In this document: positions 24,830-49,000 of the stretch, one piece after another
Numbering within the stretch: position 1 is the first letter of the stretch
Layout of the letters: each line of letters starts with the position of its first letter
Assembly: GCF_042242105.1 (NCBI RefSeq)
Contig: NC_092013.1
Location: forward strand, 7,633,618 to 7,697,617
Direction of reading: 5' to 3'
DNA: 64,000 bases
From: Pempheris klunzingeri
Taxonomy: Eukaryota > Chordata > Actinopteri > Acropomatiformes > Pempheridae
Made by a program: the position numbers and the translations under genes
The notes under the pieces: generated by a model
The model's database searches: none
What the model was told of the DNA's origin: nothing
The model's input: only the letters and a program-made list of their open reading frames with translations

Positions 24830-25212
24830 TAGAAACCGGAAATGTCGTAAGACTCGCAGCTGATATAAGGACGTGGTTGTTCCGGTGAAAAGTGGATTTT
24901 ACTGCTTCAAGACAGACGTTTTTAGAATATAATTTATCATGTTTTAACCCACAAATGTATATATCCGTTAGGGTTAGATGTTTTAATTTAATAATACAAT
25001 GACACCTTTGTGTTTTCCGTCTGAAAACTCGGCGCTGTAACGCCTTCTTCTGCTGCCGAGCTCGCCATCGACTGAAGAAACAATGCAGGCCTAGCTAGCA
25101 TCTAAGGCTAGCCAGCGGATGCTAATTGGACATCGCTGCTCCTGTGGACTGCAGTGGGATTTAAACCTTGGACGAAGCTGTTTTTAACCACGCTGTAATA
25201 ACACTCAATCCG
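24830..25212 (+). promoter_or_regulatory. hipk1: HIPK1 promoter and non-coding first exon
   Basis: CpG frequency rises here. An ETS-type motif ACCGGAAAT lies near 24835, and CTCGGCGCTGTAACGCC starts near 25028. The exon ends at a good donor (CCG|GTATGT at 25212/25213). No TATA box is evident, in keeping with a housekeeping-type promoter. The transcription start was not determined. Two short upstream reading frames lie in the exon: ATG CAG GCC TAG at 25083, and a 22-codon frame at 25119-25187. Confidence 0.5.
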
Positions 25213-37095
<11,883 letters not shown>

Positions 37096-38750
37096 GGAGG
37101 CGCACACACTTTGAACAAAGAAAAGAAAAAAAAGATCTACTTCCCCACATACTATCACAAAGGGACACTCAAACTGTATTTCTAGTAGAATAACTGTTGG
37201 TCACTTATTTGTTTGCTGCTTTTGTCTCCAAGGCAGCATTTCACCTTTTAACTCATTCATGTGCTCTTTTGGGCTGTTTTTAGTGTTTTTGAAATGTCCT
37301 TAGTTCTTATTATTTGATATCGTACCAGTTTAGTTTCCCTTAATTATGTTTATAGCCCATATTTTATCCCCATCTCACGCAGATGTATAATTAAGGCATT
37401 GTGGTAAAATGTATTTTACTCCCGTTTATCTCGAGGTTTTGTGAGAAGAGAGATTATCCTCCTGTCACAAACTGCGACGTCACTTTAGGCGAGCTTTTAG
37501 GTGCGTGACTCACAAGGCGAGTGAAGGGCTAGCAGACAAAGAGAGTTACAAGTCATTTAGTTTTTCATGAGCCTTGTCACAACGTTTTCACACTAATCTA
37601 ATGAGTCCCTGTGTTTTTAGCTAACATAACAATGACTGTACCATAACCATGTCCGTTTATTCACAAATATGTCTTTTACTGTGTTTAAATTATGTTTCGT
37701 CAGTCTGAGGAAGAGCGGTCCACGAAGATGTCGAATAAGAGGAAGGTGTGGTGAAAACTGTGATGGATACATGTTAATTTAAGTGCACATGTGATAGTCT
37801 GTTATTGTAGTGACAGTGTTTAGGCAGGATTAATCATGTCCTTATGCAATAGACTTTTTTTTTTTTTTAAACTGCATCAACTGAGTGCTGAATGTATTTA
37901 TGAAGTACAAGAGGAGCGGGATCGCCATCCTGAGGAATGACGTGAAAAAGCTTTTGTTTGAAATTGTTTTAAAAAAAGAAAAGAAAAATTAACCTACTTT
38001 CTCTCCTTGAAATATGAGAAAAATCAAGTTTCACGTGGAAAAATATTCTATATCTATGAATCCTGACTGTAGGACCTGCTTATTATTAAAATGCATTTAT
38101 GGCCAGTTTTTATCTTGTACTGGGGAAAAAAAAGCAGATTTATTTTTTTTTGTTTTGTTCTGTTTTCTCCCTATGACACTTTGGAAATGCCCACTTAGAA
38201 GTTATAGCGAGCTCCCCGCACTGCTGTACAAGGACTGAAAACAAGATGGCGTATTCTGTCAGCAGGTTTCCCAGTGAATGATGACAGGCTACTTTAGCAG
38301 TTCTGTCTCTTACAATAAGTCAGACAAAGATGATTCTGTCGACCAAACATACACGGCTCATGTCCCCATCAAAACACATCCAGTTGTGGCTTCAGTCTTG
38401 TCTGAATATCATGTATTGACATGAATTGTTTTTCCCATATGGATTACTACAGTGTGGATACTCAAGTCTCACTATTCTCTAATTCAGACTTCCAGCTGCT
38501 TCCTGCCACCATCTTTAGTTAAAGGAGCTGAATCTCGGGATGGTTTCTGTGGGTTACGAAAGCTTTTTAGTAAATCCTTCCCTGTTGTGTTTGCATCAGT
38601 TTTGTGTTGTAATGTCTGAATATTTAACTGTATTTCATCTTAACATAGTATAGTTAAGAGGCTATTTGGTAGAACTAATTCAGGGAAAAAGGTTTCATTC
38701 TCAAATAATCCACTGTCACTGTTTTCAATAAAATAACCACAAATTCATAA
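37096..38750 (+). other. hipk1: HIPK1 3' untranslated region
   Basis: AT-rich DNA following the TAG at 37093-37095, with no open frame of note. It ends at the polyadenylation signal AATAAA (38727-38732), followed by TGGTTTGTTTCTTT, a GT/T-rich downstream element. Confidence 0.75.
38727..38732 (+). promoter_or_regulatory. polyadenylation signal AATAAA for HIPK1
   Basis: Canonical hexamer with a GT/T-rich element about 20 bases downstream, 1.6 kb past the HIPK1 stop codon. Confidence 0.65.
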
Positions 38751-39189
38751 TGGTTTGTTTCTTTATTCCCAACACCACGTTCCATAATGTACACAGGAGT
38801 TTATTGTTTTGACCTGAATGAGCAGATTGAAGATCTGCAGTAGCAGCACTGAATGATCTTTGAATTATGGCCCTCTCTGCAACTGCCACGAGCACAAACA
38901 ATAAAATTTTAGATAGAGGCTATTCAGGCCTCTTAAATCCAAAACAAAACACTTCATAGGAAATTTGCAGTCGTCACCACGTGGGTTTATGACGGGTCGT
39001 ATCTGTGCCGTCTGAATAGTTTAGTTACCTATGAACCAAAGTCGATGTTACATTAATTGCGTCATATCAAAGAAAAAGAATATCGCTCAGTACAGTGGAG
39101 GACGACGCTACCTTCCAGTCTGATGCTTGCTCATGTGGGGATTCTTGAATCCTTAATTTTGAATTCCTGAATCTAATTAAAGAGTTTGG

Positions 39190-39268
39190 TCTAGACCTGC
39201 TCTTTATGTAAAGCGTCTTGACATAACGCTGTTATGAATTGGCACTATAAAGATTGATTGATTGATTG
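39190..39268 (+). repeat. LINE/SINE-type 3' tail with (GATT)n end
   Basis: TAAAGCGTCTTGACATAACG, then TTGGCACTATAAAGATTGAT, then repeated GATT units. Fish L2-type LINEs and SINEs that borrow their tail commonly end this way. Only the 3' tail is present (5'-truncated). Confidence 0.55.
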
Positions 39269-40638
39269 AATAATGTACTTTTGACCTTACTTTCAATGAT
39301 AGTGTTCAGGCTGCACCCACACTGTGCTGTTTGTTTTTTTCCATTCTTCCTGTTTTTGCTTTCTCTTATGTCTGTCATGGAAATTTTAACTCTTATTGAA
39401 GAAAAAAGGAAAAAGAATATTGGTAAGATATCCTGTTATCTTGACCTGACACCTGGAAATAAGTGCCAAACTACACATATACAAAAGTATAAACTGGCTA
39501 TTACAGCACACCAAACTTAACTTATGAAAATATTCTACAAATGACTCAGATGATTTAGAGCATGTTTGCTTTGTTTATGTAGTTTATACATTATTATAAT
39601 AACAGTATACTATACTGTATACAATAATGAACATTTACTCAAATTTCTACTGATTGATTCAAAAACACGGACGTTCCTTCTTGCCAAAATAAACAAGATG
39701 CCATGATTGCTGGTAATAAATGTATTTCTTCAGAATGGATAAGTGCAGGTCGTGCCCTGTCTCCATGTGGTTTAAAGACATCCTCGTGCATGACATCTTT
39801 TATATTACAGTTCTGTGTAAATAATTTGTTAAAAAAAAAAAGACGGACTGACTGTAACTGCCAGACCAGAGTGCAGATGCTCATAACTTCAGTACTTTAA
39901 CTTTGTTTATATGTTTCTTAAGGCACATAGTGAAATGAGACTTAAAAATATCACACAGTAAAGTCTGTTAATTTAATAAAATGTGTTCTGCAAATATTTT
40001 AAGTTTCATTTACATTAAAATTAAAAATGTAAAAAATCTCACCAAAAATACATTTCTGGTGGGAGGCAAACATTTCTGTATTTGCGATATCTTGGCAAAG
40101 AGAAATCAAACATAACATGTGGGGAAGCACAATAAAAAAATCGTTATTTACACGTGAAAGTAATTCACGTTAAGTGGGAATAAAGTTCTTAATTGTGACT
40201 GTAATCATTCAATATTTAAGGATCATTTTTAAGCAAATCCAGGAGCACAAAAACACTGAAAGTGAATAAAATAATAATATTTAGTTTATGTTGCAGTTTT
40301 AAATTTGAATAATGATGAATAAAGTAATTTGTAGTTTCTGTCATATGAAACTAAAATATATCTTTCACACACTATTATCCACACATTCAACATAGTTAAG
40401 GTATAAAATACACTTTGTTAAATATTAAAATTAATAAAGTCATAAAGGATTTTTGCATGTTATTGGTGTTATGTGATCATTGTTTTCTCGTCCTCCATTT
40501 CACCACACTGCAGGTGAACTGTCTCAGCTGCACAAGTACAACTCAACAAAGCATTTTCAAACAGCAGAAGCAGGTTCTATCACAGTTTTTAATTACCAGC
40601 CAGGACTGAGTGTGACGCATATTGTTTTCACCTGGTGA

Positions 40639-40641
<3 letters not shown>

Positions 40642-40672
<31 letters not shown>
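40642..40672. repeat. (TG)n microsatellite
   Basis: About 15 TG units in intergenic DNA. Confidence 0.9.
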
Positions 40673-40673
<1 letters not shown>

Positions 40674-42428
40674 AACACGTCCAGGAGGCGCGTGTTGCAG
40701 CAGGAACTACCACAAAAGCAATTTGTGAGCACTTCAATGTCTTTCTGTTGACAGATTTTGTCAGTGTGACAAGTATCACAAAGTGAAAAATGCAGTCATA
40801 GAATTTTCCAGGTGTGTATGCTTGAAGTAGGAAAAAAGGAAAAGCCCATTAGACCCTCATTTTACATTTTACACCCCTGTCCCACATTCATTTTAAGTCG
40901 TGGATCCCTGAATGCCAGTTTCAATAAATCAGTGGGAGAGTGCATAAAAAAAACATCAAAACAGAACTTTCTTGAAACTGATTTGTTGCTTACGCTCGTG
41001 TCGCTTGCTGTTAGGACACAGAGTAACACTCGTCCTCAGGCCGCTCTGACCTGACATCCTTTCACACACACCAAAACCACCTTTCACGTTTCTTGACAAA
41101 ATAATTGGCTACTGGGGGAAAAGAGGCTCTATTGTTGATCACTGAATTCCTGGATTTCTAGGACTTTTAAAGCTGTCGTTCGTGTCCCACAGTAGGTGTC
41201 ACTGTTCATTCACTTCATTCTGCAACATTCTGAACTTATGCACGTATAGAAAGTTATATATTGCTTAAAATTGCAAGAGAATGGAATACACGTGTGCATT
41301 AAAGCTCAACATTAAAAATGAAAAACACCAAGGTGATGCAGAATAAAGATTTCATTCTGTAGTCCATATTGCACCTTTAATCAGAATCATAAATCACTTG
41401 TATTTGACAAAATTGGCCTCTAACAAAAAGGCTTGTAATAGCAGGCAAACGGTGTAACAGGTTACATCATTATCAGCCATTACCATGGACATCTATGTGA
41501 GCACATGGCCTGAGTGAGAACATTTCAAACATAATTTTGGAAATAAAAACTCATTTTTAGGAATTAGTATTGATAATCAGTGTTTTCACATTTGTAAAGC
41601 TAAGCGTACCAGACCAAACCCCACAAACGTCAAATTATCTCATATGTTGAAGGGAGCTGCTATCGTTGGCACACAGCAGTTAGGAGCATCAGGGGTCCGA
41701 ATACATGAGAGAATTTCCTGTCAAATGGTTTTCTTGCACATTATTAACAAAATGGCTTGTTGAATGGGGTTTTCACCGCCTTCACACTTCATGGAGTTGA
41801 CTCGACCCACAATTCAGCTCAGTGGCGTTCTATCTATACCAATGTAAGATTATGCCAAACTAGTCGATAGGGCGTTTTATGAGAAGTTCACCTTTCTGAA
41901 GCAAGTTTAATTATGTGGTAACAAGTTTTTACGGCTACGCCACTTTGCCAACATTCCTCAAATATTCTCTGATCCAAGCCACAAATGACTATATGACAAT
42001 ATGCTCAAAAAAAAAACAAAAAAACAATGCAGGCAAGTAATTTGTAAGCTTATTTTCACTTTTCAAATTTGTTAAGTTAAAGTTAAACCATATGAACACA
42101 ATAAACATAGCGTCACACCATAGACCCATTCAACTCAGCTCTGTCTACAGGTTCAGGGCTGGTTGAATATTGGCCTGTTGATATTTCACAATCACTCTTC
42201 AAACAACTATACAAATGGATTTTCTACAATAAATTCACAGTTTCAAACGTGTTGACTTCCGGTCAGTGCAGTCCTTTTTAAACCACGGTACTTCAACACA
42301 CACGCGCACCCCACCGTCTGTGCGCCGCGCAGAGCGCATGGAGTCCTGCTTCATCCATCAGGTCCGTCCAGTTATCAGGAGCAGAGAAAGCGCCTCAAAG
42401 TGTCATTAATCCTGCTGTTATTAAACTG

Positions 42429-42519
42429 TCAGCAACCGTCCACCTCTCGTGCTGGCAGCATTACGCAGCTGAACATCTTTTGGAGCGCGGAAAGGAAGCC
42501 AGACTGTCTTGAACAAGGT
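42429..42519 (-). CDS. candidate third exon of the RING-finger gene
   Basis: Preceded on the minus strand by a fine acceptor (TTTTTTCTTTTTCTTTTAG). Joined in phase 2 to the exon ending at 42637, it adds about 30 residues starting after STL and stops at TGA (42429-42431). No family similarity was recognised in the added tail, so it could equally be 3' UTR. Confidence 0.4.
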
Positions 42520-42632
42520 CTAAAAGAAAAAGAAAAAATATTAGAATATATATAAGAATAGAAATATAATACATAATAATGAAAATCTATTATAATAACT
42601 AATAAACCGACCCCCCAGGAGGCTGTTTGTAC

Positions 42633-42959
42633 TCACAGTGTTGACTTGATGAGCTGCCTCTTTGTGTCGTTCAAGTCCTCCACAGACCCGCGGCCCGTCC
42701 CCGGCTTCTCCTCCCTAATCTGGTCCCAGATCTCCGTGTTGACCCACAGGGCCCCGGGCAGGGTCAGGCTGGCCCGGGTGCAGGTGATCCAGCGGCACAG
42801 GGGGCACGACACGGAGCGGATGACCCCGTCCAGCCTGGACAGTTTCTCCAGGCAGGGGGCGCAGAAGGTGTGGTTGCAGTGCAGGACCCGCGGGATCCGG
42901 TTTTGCCGCGAGTACACGTGGAAGCACACGATGCACTCGAGATCGTCGTTCAGGAGCAT
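42633..42959 (-). CDS. small RING-finger protein, RNF224/RNF227-like putative E3 ligase
   Basis: Starts [20 protein letters not shown]3HC4 RING follows almost at once: CIVC, then CNHTFCAPC, then CPLC, all eight zinc ligands present. The [19 protein letters not shown] and EIWDQI stretches after the RING resemble the small RNF224/225/227 group. Members are putative ubiquitin E3 ligases; substrates are unknown. The ATG lies one base after a splice acceptor (TGTGCTGCAG|C ATG), so an untranslated exon precedes it; its donor is at 43102/43101. Read through, the protein is 108 residues ending QLIKSTL at TGA. However, that TGA overlaps a strong donor (ACACT|GTGAGTAC at 42637/42636), and a polypyrimidine acceptor follows at 42519. 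Splicing there gives a 137-residue form ending at 42429. Which C-terminus is used is open. Confidence 0.72.
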   Translation of the reverse strand: MLLNDDLECIVCFHVYSRQNRIPRVLHCNHTFCAPCLEKLSRLDGVIRSVSCPLCRWITCTRASLTLPGALWVNTEIWDQIREEKPGTGRGSVEDLNDTKRQLIKSTL

Positions 42960-43101
42960 GCTGCAGCACACACGAGAGAAGAGTCAGGAAACACACTAAA
43001 CACACAGAACAGGGCGCACAAATGCTTTTCCTGGTTATATTAAACGTCCCATAATAAAATATCCTCCATTATTCGAACACCACTGTAACAGCAGTACTCA
43101 C

Positions 43102-43210
43102 TTTGAGGACTGGGCGCTTCCCTTGTTTTGTCACTGATGCTTGAGGTTTACTGAGTCTGTTCGTCCTGCCTCGCGCTTTTAAGGCGTCCCCGCTGACTTG
43201 TCACGTGTTT
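43102..43210 (-). promoter_or_regulatory. promoter and non-coding first exon of the RING-finger gene
   Basis: On the minus strand, a CACGTG E-box (43202-43207) and a TATA-like TTAAAAG (about 43177-43183) precede roughly 70 bases of exon ending at a GTGAGT donor (43102/43101). The spacing fits a start site near 43150. Transcription itself was not observed. Confidence 0.45.
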
Positions 43211-43302
43211 CCAAGGAATCGTGATCGTCAGGTGAGCTCAGTTCTGTGGAAATCCACTGTGAGCGCGCACAGAGACGTGCGCGGGACCTGTTCTTGTGAC
43301 AT

Positions 43303-43366
43303 CCATCTACCTATCCACCTACCTACCTATCCACCTACCTACCTATCTATCTACCTATCGATCTAG
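43303..43366. repeat. (CTAC/CTAT)n tetranucleotide repeat
   Basis: Imperfect CTAC, CTAT and CCAC units for about 60 bases, just upstream of the RING-finger gene. Confidence 0.85.
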
Positions 43367-43369
43367 TTT

Positions 43370-44075
43370 TTCATGTTTGACAGTATTTTCTGATTTATGG
43401 AGCAATAAAAAAAAAAAAAAAAAAGACATCCAACATTTCCTCTGTAAAAAGCTTTGGCTCTAATTTGCCAACGAAATGAAAGATGAAGAATTTTGAACTC
43501 GGCTTTGTGCAATGGTCATATTTTTTGTTCTGGAAATGTATGCAAATTAGCACATTTTTAATTACACAGTGCCTCATTTGCACATTTACACAAAACATTT
43601 CAGAAAACCTGTAAAACAAAAATGACCCGTCTTACTGGAGGTAATCAACTGGGGAAGTTTCGTGGTGATATCTACGTTTACCCTGCTCACCTGTCTCCTC
43701 TTACAGATCATTACATTGTGTCTATATAATATATACACCCCCCCCCACACACACACACACACATAATATATATTTATATTATAGATTTTTCTACTATTAT
43801 TATTATTACTATATTACTATTATTACTATACCTATTATGTCTACTACATATACTATATACTATTATATATACAGCATAACATCATCACCACCATCACTTT
43901 GCACCATTATACACTTTGTGCTTTATCTTGTATAAACATATATCCTGTATTTATGATTTTTTTAGTGTTTATGTGTATAATTAATAAAGTCACCTACCAT
44001 CCATCCATCCATCCATGATGTGTCGCAGAGGCAGGAGAAAGGAAGGTTTTCTAAAATGCCCTGCCAAGCAGGGTA
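43370..44075. other. intergenic DNA with short tandem repeats
   Basis: Holds poly-A at about 43407-43423, (CA)n at 43747-43763, imperfect TA-rich repeats at about 43765-43880 and a short (CATC)n near 43998-44016. No gene was seen. Confidence 0.7.
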
Positions 44076-44076
44076 A

Positions 44077-46047
44077 TTTATTTGCATTTACTATGAAAAC
44101 ATACAATGTCACACAAGATTAACTGAAGCATGGAAATGTCAGCATTTGCTGCATAATCACACAAACACACTCCCATCAGCAGCAGCTTGTCTTTTTTTTT
44201 TTTAAGATGGTGCCAAGAAAAGAGCAATAGAAAGGCGAATCTTCTGCTTTCAGACCATTTTTCTGTTGAAACATTAGATACACAGTGGAACCATCTTTAC
44301 TAAATGCAATGCACAACAGTAAATTATCAGCAATTATGTGAGCCTGGGCCGTGGCCTGTCTGTGTGTTTGCCCGCACTGCTCTGCTTCGCAAAACACGAG
44401 ACGTTTCCTGTGACCCACAGACAAGCCGAGGCCTTTTCTATAAATAAACAAAACACAAAGAAAAAAATATCAAAAAGAAAAAATAATATACAGAAACAAA
44501 ATATTGGTTCTCTTCATGTGTCTCCTTACTTGGACCTATATAGAGTGGTGCTATACTGGTCAGCCAAGCCAATTTAAAAAAAAAAAAGAAAAGAAAAAAA
44601 GGTACAGGTCTCTATTTACTTCTGTGCAGACTCTGGGTTCACCGCTTGGCTCATGGGTTGACAGGGGAGCGTGTCCGAACTCTCATCCGACTCGGAGCAT
44701 GAACCAGTAGCTCTGTCACTGACCGACAAGCTAAGTTTGTGTTTTTTATCTCTAAATAAAGAGAAATACAGATATTAATTCACTTGTCAGTACTTATAGG
44801 AAGACGACTGTCTTCACTAATTGCTCTGCCTGTGACGAATCATCAGGTGTCAACTTTTGTGCAGGAAACAGACCCGACTGGTGAACAATAGAAGTACTTA
44901 AAGAGGGTACATTTCCACTTGCTCATAATTGTTTGTGCGTGTTCCATCTTTGATTTCAGGCTTTTTTTCCCTTCCCTGTTGCTTAATCAGGAACCCGGGG
45001 GCAGTTCCAGTAAAATTCTATTATTCAAAATAGATGCAGACATATTCTTGGCATGGATGAAACCCTGAAGAATCACTGACATGTCGATCTTTGACGGGTA
45101 TACAGGGATCATTTGTTTCTGGCTTATATATGAGTGGGTGCTCCTTCTACCGTCAGATCAACACTCCAAGGAAAAATAACTGAAGGTCACCTGAGCGACG
45201 TAGTGAAATTACAGGTAGAGAAACCGGCTCTTGAACTGCAGGCTGCAGACTACGGACTCCTGATGCCTAAATGCGACTGAATCAATCAACTGAAATGCAT
45301 TAAAAAAAGAGGAGAACTGGACCCCTGTGCCAAAAACAGCTGTTCAGATTAAATTCAAATGCACAAAATTGATCAGGAGAACCACAAAACTGTTTTTTCC
45401 AGGCACTCTTTTGACTTTGAAAACTCTTGGCGCTGCAACAGTGTCAAGTCATGGCCTGAGGAGCCTCTCTGATCAATGACCAGGGAACACTTTTAGTAGA
45501 GGTCATGGGCAGGTTGGACGCCTACAGAACTGTTTTAAGAAATAAGCTTTTATCAGTATTGATCATGGCCATGCTAGGGAACAACGGTGCACTTTATTTC
45601 ACCGCAATAAAGCATATTTCTGTTGTTGTGACCAGCCTCCAGGGAGGTGCATCAAACTATGACCTCTCTTAATGTTCTAAGTGCTGCACTCTTCCACAAC
45701 CCATGAGCCAAGTTTGTTCCTACTGCTGACATAAACCACTGAAGCACGGAGTGGATCACAACCGTTTTAATAAGCCCCTCCAATCCCCCGGCCCTACTGC
45801 CACTCCCATCCACTCCCCCACATCCCTCTCCTCCTCCTCCTCCTCCTCCTCCTCTCAGTCCTTCCTGAGCGGGTTGGCTTTGAGTTTCCATCTTCCAGAA
45901 TCCATGGTGGTGGTGGTTGTGGTGGTGGTGGAGGGGTTTAAACCCAGGACTGAACATCCCTCCCCCACGTAGTGTGTTTATAGAATGCGGAGTCCACTGG
46001 CTGGCTCACCTGCAGGGGGGAGCGCCGCCCTACGACACCGGCTCCTC
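44077..46047 (-). other. ube2j2: probable UBE2J2 3' untranslated region, likely spliced
   Basis: Downstream of the UBE2J2 stop on the minus strand. A strong donor CTGCAG|GTGAGCC lies at 46010/46009, 38 nt after the stop, and a good acceptor (TTCTCTTTATTTAG) at 44752/44751, implying a 1258-nt intron. A polyadenylation signal reads AATAAA on the minus strand at 44077-44082. (CTC)n at 45826-45855 and (GGT)n at 45904-45931 would lie inside the intron. Confidence 0.45.
44616..44751 (-). other. exon-like segment downstream of UBE2J2
   Basis: Begins at a polypyrimidine-AG acceptor and holds a 44-codon open frame (DKKHKLSLSVSDRATGSCSE, then an acidic-serine stretch) ending in TAA. I recognise no protein family. 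It fits best as the terminal 3' UTR exon of UBE2J2, the open frame then being chance. A last coding exon of an unknown transcript is the alternative. Confidence 0.35.
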
Positions 46048-49000
46048 TCACTCCTGGGCTATGCTCCTCAGCACGTACTTGACTGTGTAGGCAAACGCTG
46101 CGAAGCCCACGATCACAAACAGGTTGGCTAGAGCCCCACCTAGAAGTCCATGGTTGCGATTGGCCTGCTGCAGGCCGGGCGCGGGGTTGGCGCCCCCGAG
46201 TGGGACAGGGCCTCCGTTGAGGGCGGGGAGGCCGTAGTGGGCGTGCTGAGGGTCGCCGTCAGGCACCACATCGGGTAAGGGGAGGGGCTGAGTGCGGGCG
46301 CTTAACTCCTCCTGGGCCTTCTGTTTCTGCTTCATCTCCTGGTGGAGGGAGGGGAAGAAATGGGAGAATATTAGGCAAACAAAAAGAAAGAGGAGAGAAG
46401 ATGACAACAAGTTGGAGATCACCTCATACGTACATCAACTACGTCAGGAAACAGCTCACAGAACACTTTGTCCTTGAGGTTGAAGGCCAGGCTTTGGGCT
46501 GACAGCTGTCTTTTCTGGAAAGAAAATAAAAGTTCATACCGCTTTTTAAGAGTGATATTGAATTTTTTCAAGGTACCCACACCAAAGAATTCAGAACCTT
46601 TATCACCTCATCTAAATTGTTAACAATAACCGTGATTGTGGAAATAAAGTACAGAAATCCTTTATATCTACAGCAATCAATACTGTAACTAACTATTTCA
46701 CCAGCTGTTCATGTTAACTTTTAGTGTCATTTTTGACCAGGATTATTTAATGCTTGCTAGGGTTTACATGAGTGATTATGTAGATGAGATACCATTATAT
46801 TGAAAATCAAGCACTTTTCAAGGTGAACATTCGACAAAAACCCTGAAAATAAAATGCACGTCTGATATTGGAGAGGTCACAGGTCGTTTGTCGCTATGTG
46901 CTGCAATCACGGTCGTCCGTTTGTACTCACTGTGTAGTCGGAGGTCTCGATGCTGCCGAGGGTGGGGCCCTTCTCCACCATGAAGCTGAGCAGACCTGTG
47001 AGGATGGTGGAGACGGACCACGCAGGGTTCCACGTGTCTGGATGGAAGTCTGTGATGGACAAACATAACCTGTGGAGCAAACGGGCAGAGTTATGATACA
47101 GGAGCAAAGTGGCAAACAACTTGTGGCCAAAGAGATTTTCAAAAACTCTTTGTTGCATCCTGCATCCTCACCTTGTATTACACTTGAATCTCCCATTTGG
47201 TGTTATCATGTAGATACTTGGTGGTTTGAAAGGAAACTCCCGAGGAAATACGAGCTTTCCGTGATAATATCCTCCTACGAAAAAAAACAAATGTTAAGAC
47301 ATCACGGGGAGTTGAGGCAAAAAATCTGACTCAGTTATGGATTGTTTCCATCAGACCTGTATATTAGTAATAAACCACAGGCATCAGCAGGAATCAACTC
47401 GTCAAGATTTGCCTATTAATAGAAACTAAACTGTGTGTTGCTCAACTGCCAGTACATTTACCTTCATATGGAGTTTTCTCAGGACCTCTGACTACGTAGT
47501 GCCTGGAGGGGATAGAAACAATTTCTGGTAAATTTGAACAAAAATGACAATACAAAGAATCCTCTAGATCTCCTCGATCTGCCTCAATGTGCAGGAAATG
47601 GCCTAAAAACCAAACACTTTTAATCTTTTAATTCCTTGTTGATACTTTTCCGTTGTCTTAAATAAATATTTTCAGGAGCGTCCTGGTGGTTAAGATGCAT
47701 GTCATACAACTGCAACGTCTCAAGGACCAGGATATATGTCTATGTCAATAGGTCTATCTGCTGTCTATGAAGGCGCACAAAAAAAAGATATTCAATTTAC
47801 AATTATACAAAACAGAGAAAATCAGCAAATGCTCATATTTAGGGAGCAGGAACCACCATTTATTTTTTTTTTTGCCATTTCTGGTTTAAGAAATAATCAA
47901 AATAGTTGCAGATTCATTCTCTGTCGATTAGCTAAACGACTAATAGACTGATCATTTCAGGTCTAATGGATTCATATCCATGAATCATCCCGTATTGGTT
48001 TAACTGCTCCAGCAGGAAGAGAGTGACTTCTAGCAAGTCAGACTGACGCCCGTGCAGTGTTGTCATAGACATACTAATATTAATGGAATCCACAGTAAGT
48101 CACATTGATGATATTTCCTGATGTAAATAAAATCAGGTTAAGTAGTTAAGTAAGTAATTTTTTAACTTTGAACTGATGAAGATCTGACTGGGATCAAAAT
48201 ATCAAATAGCCAGCAGAAGAAAATGTAACTTCTTGATCTTATGAATGTGAACCCAGTGTTGTCACTATCTCAGTTTTTAGCTCATTTCAGCGATTATTGT
48301 TTTCTGTTTTTAGGATTGTTTCATCTGTTTAAATGACCTTGGTTTGTCTTTTGCTACCATCTTGGCCCGGTTTACCTTGTAAGAGAGAGATTTCCGGCAG
48401 GACTTATCTGGTACAGGGAAGGGATGAAACAAAGCGATTTGCTTCCTCATTCCACACGTCTGATGTGGCCACGATTAGAGCGCACCAACTACTTAACCCC
48501 CGTCCACAGTACAAGAGAAAATACTTGAACATGACATCACTTATTCCAGAAAGAAAATAGACTAAAAATACTGATAATAACCGATGGCGAGATAAGAATA
48601 GGTGCAGCTATGTGAACAAAGTTAGTAGGAAAGCCAGGGAGAATAACATACCAGGAAGAATATGTGATGGTAGTGATGCACAACAGCTTTTTATTATCCA
48701 CTACTGGAGGTCACATCACATCCTCCATAAATACCTGCATGCTGCCAGATAAAGATTTTCTCTGGAAGAGGAAACCTTTACCCATGCCAGTGGATTACCT
48801 GATTAAATACATTCACTCATCTTTATTACAGGATTTTTACTCCCTATATGGATTTTAACAATAAATGTGTGGTTTCTGACGGAATGCACAAACATGTGCT
48901 TAAGACTTGGGTGATTTAGGGGATTTAGGAGGAAGTCAACTCCAACGTGTATCTTTCCAGAAACATTGCAGAGTTCAGAGCAGTTTTCATTTGAACTACT

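Larger units (their letters stand above)
38751..42428. other. intergenic AT-rich DNA between HIPK1 and the RING-finger gene
   Basis: No gene was recognised on either strand. It contains a LINE/SINE-type tail at about 39190-39268 and a (TG)n at 40642-40672. An acceptor-like stretch at about 40490-40513 is followed by a short open frame, but it has no partner exon and no family match. Confidence 0.6.

Noticed and set aside
40490-40610. Acceptor-like TTTCACCACACTGCAG followed by a short open frame to TGA
   Set aside because: No donor-bearing partner exon, no protein similarity, in AT-rich intergenic DNA next to a TG repeat; too weak to list as an exon.
45652-45957. Minus-strand frame with polyhistidine and polyglycine
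   Set aside because: Produced by the GGT and CTC triplet repeats in the putative UBE2J2 3'-UTR intron.
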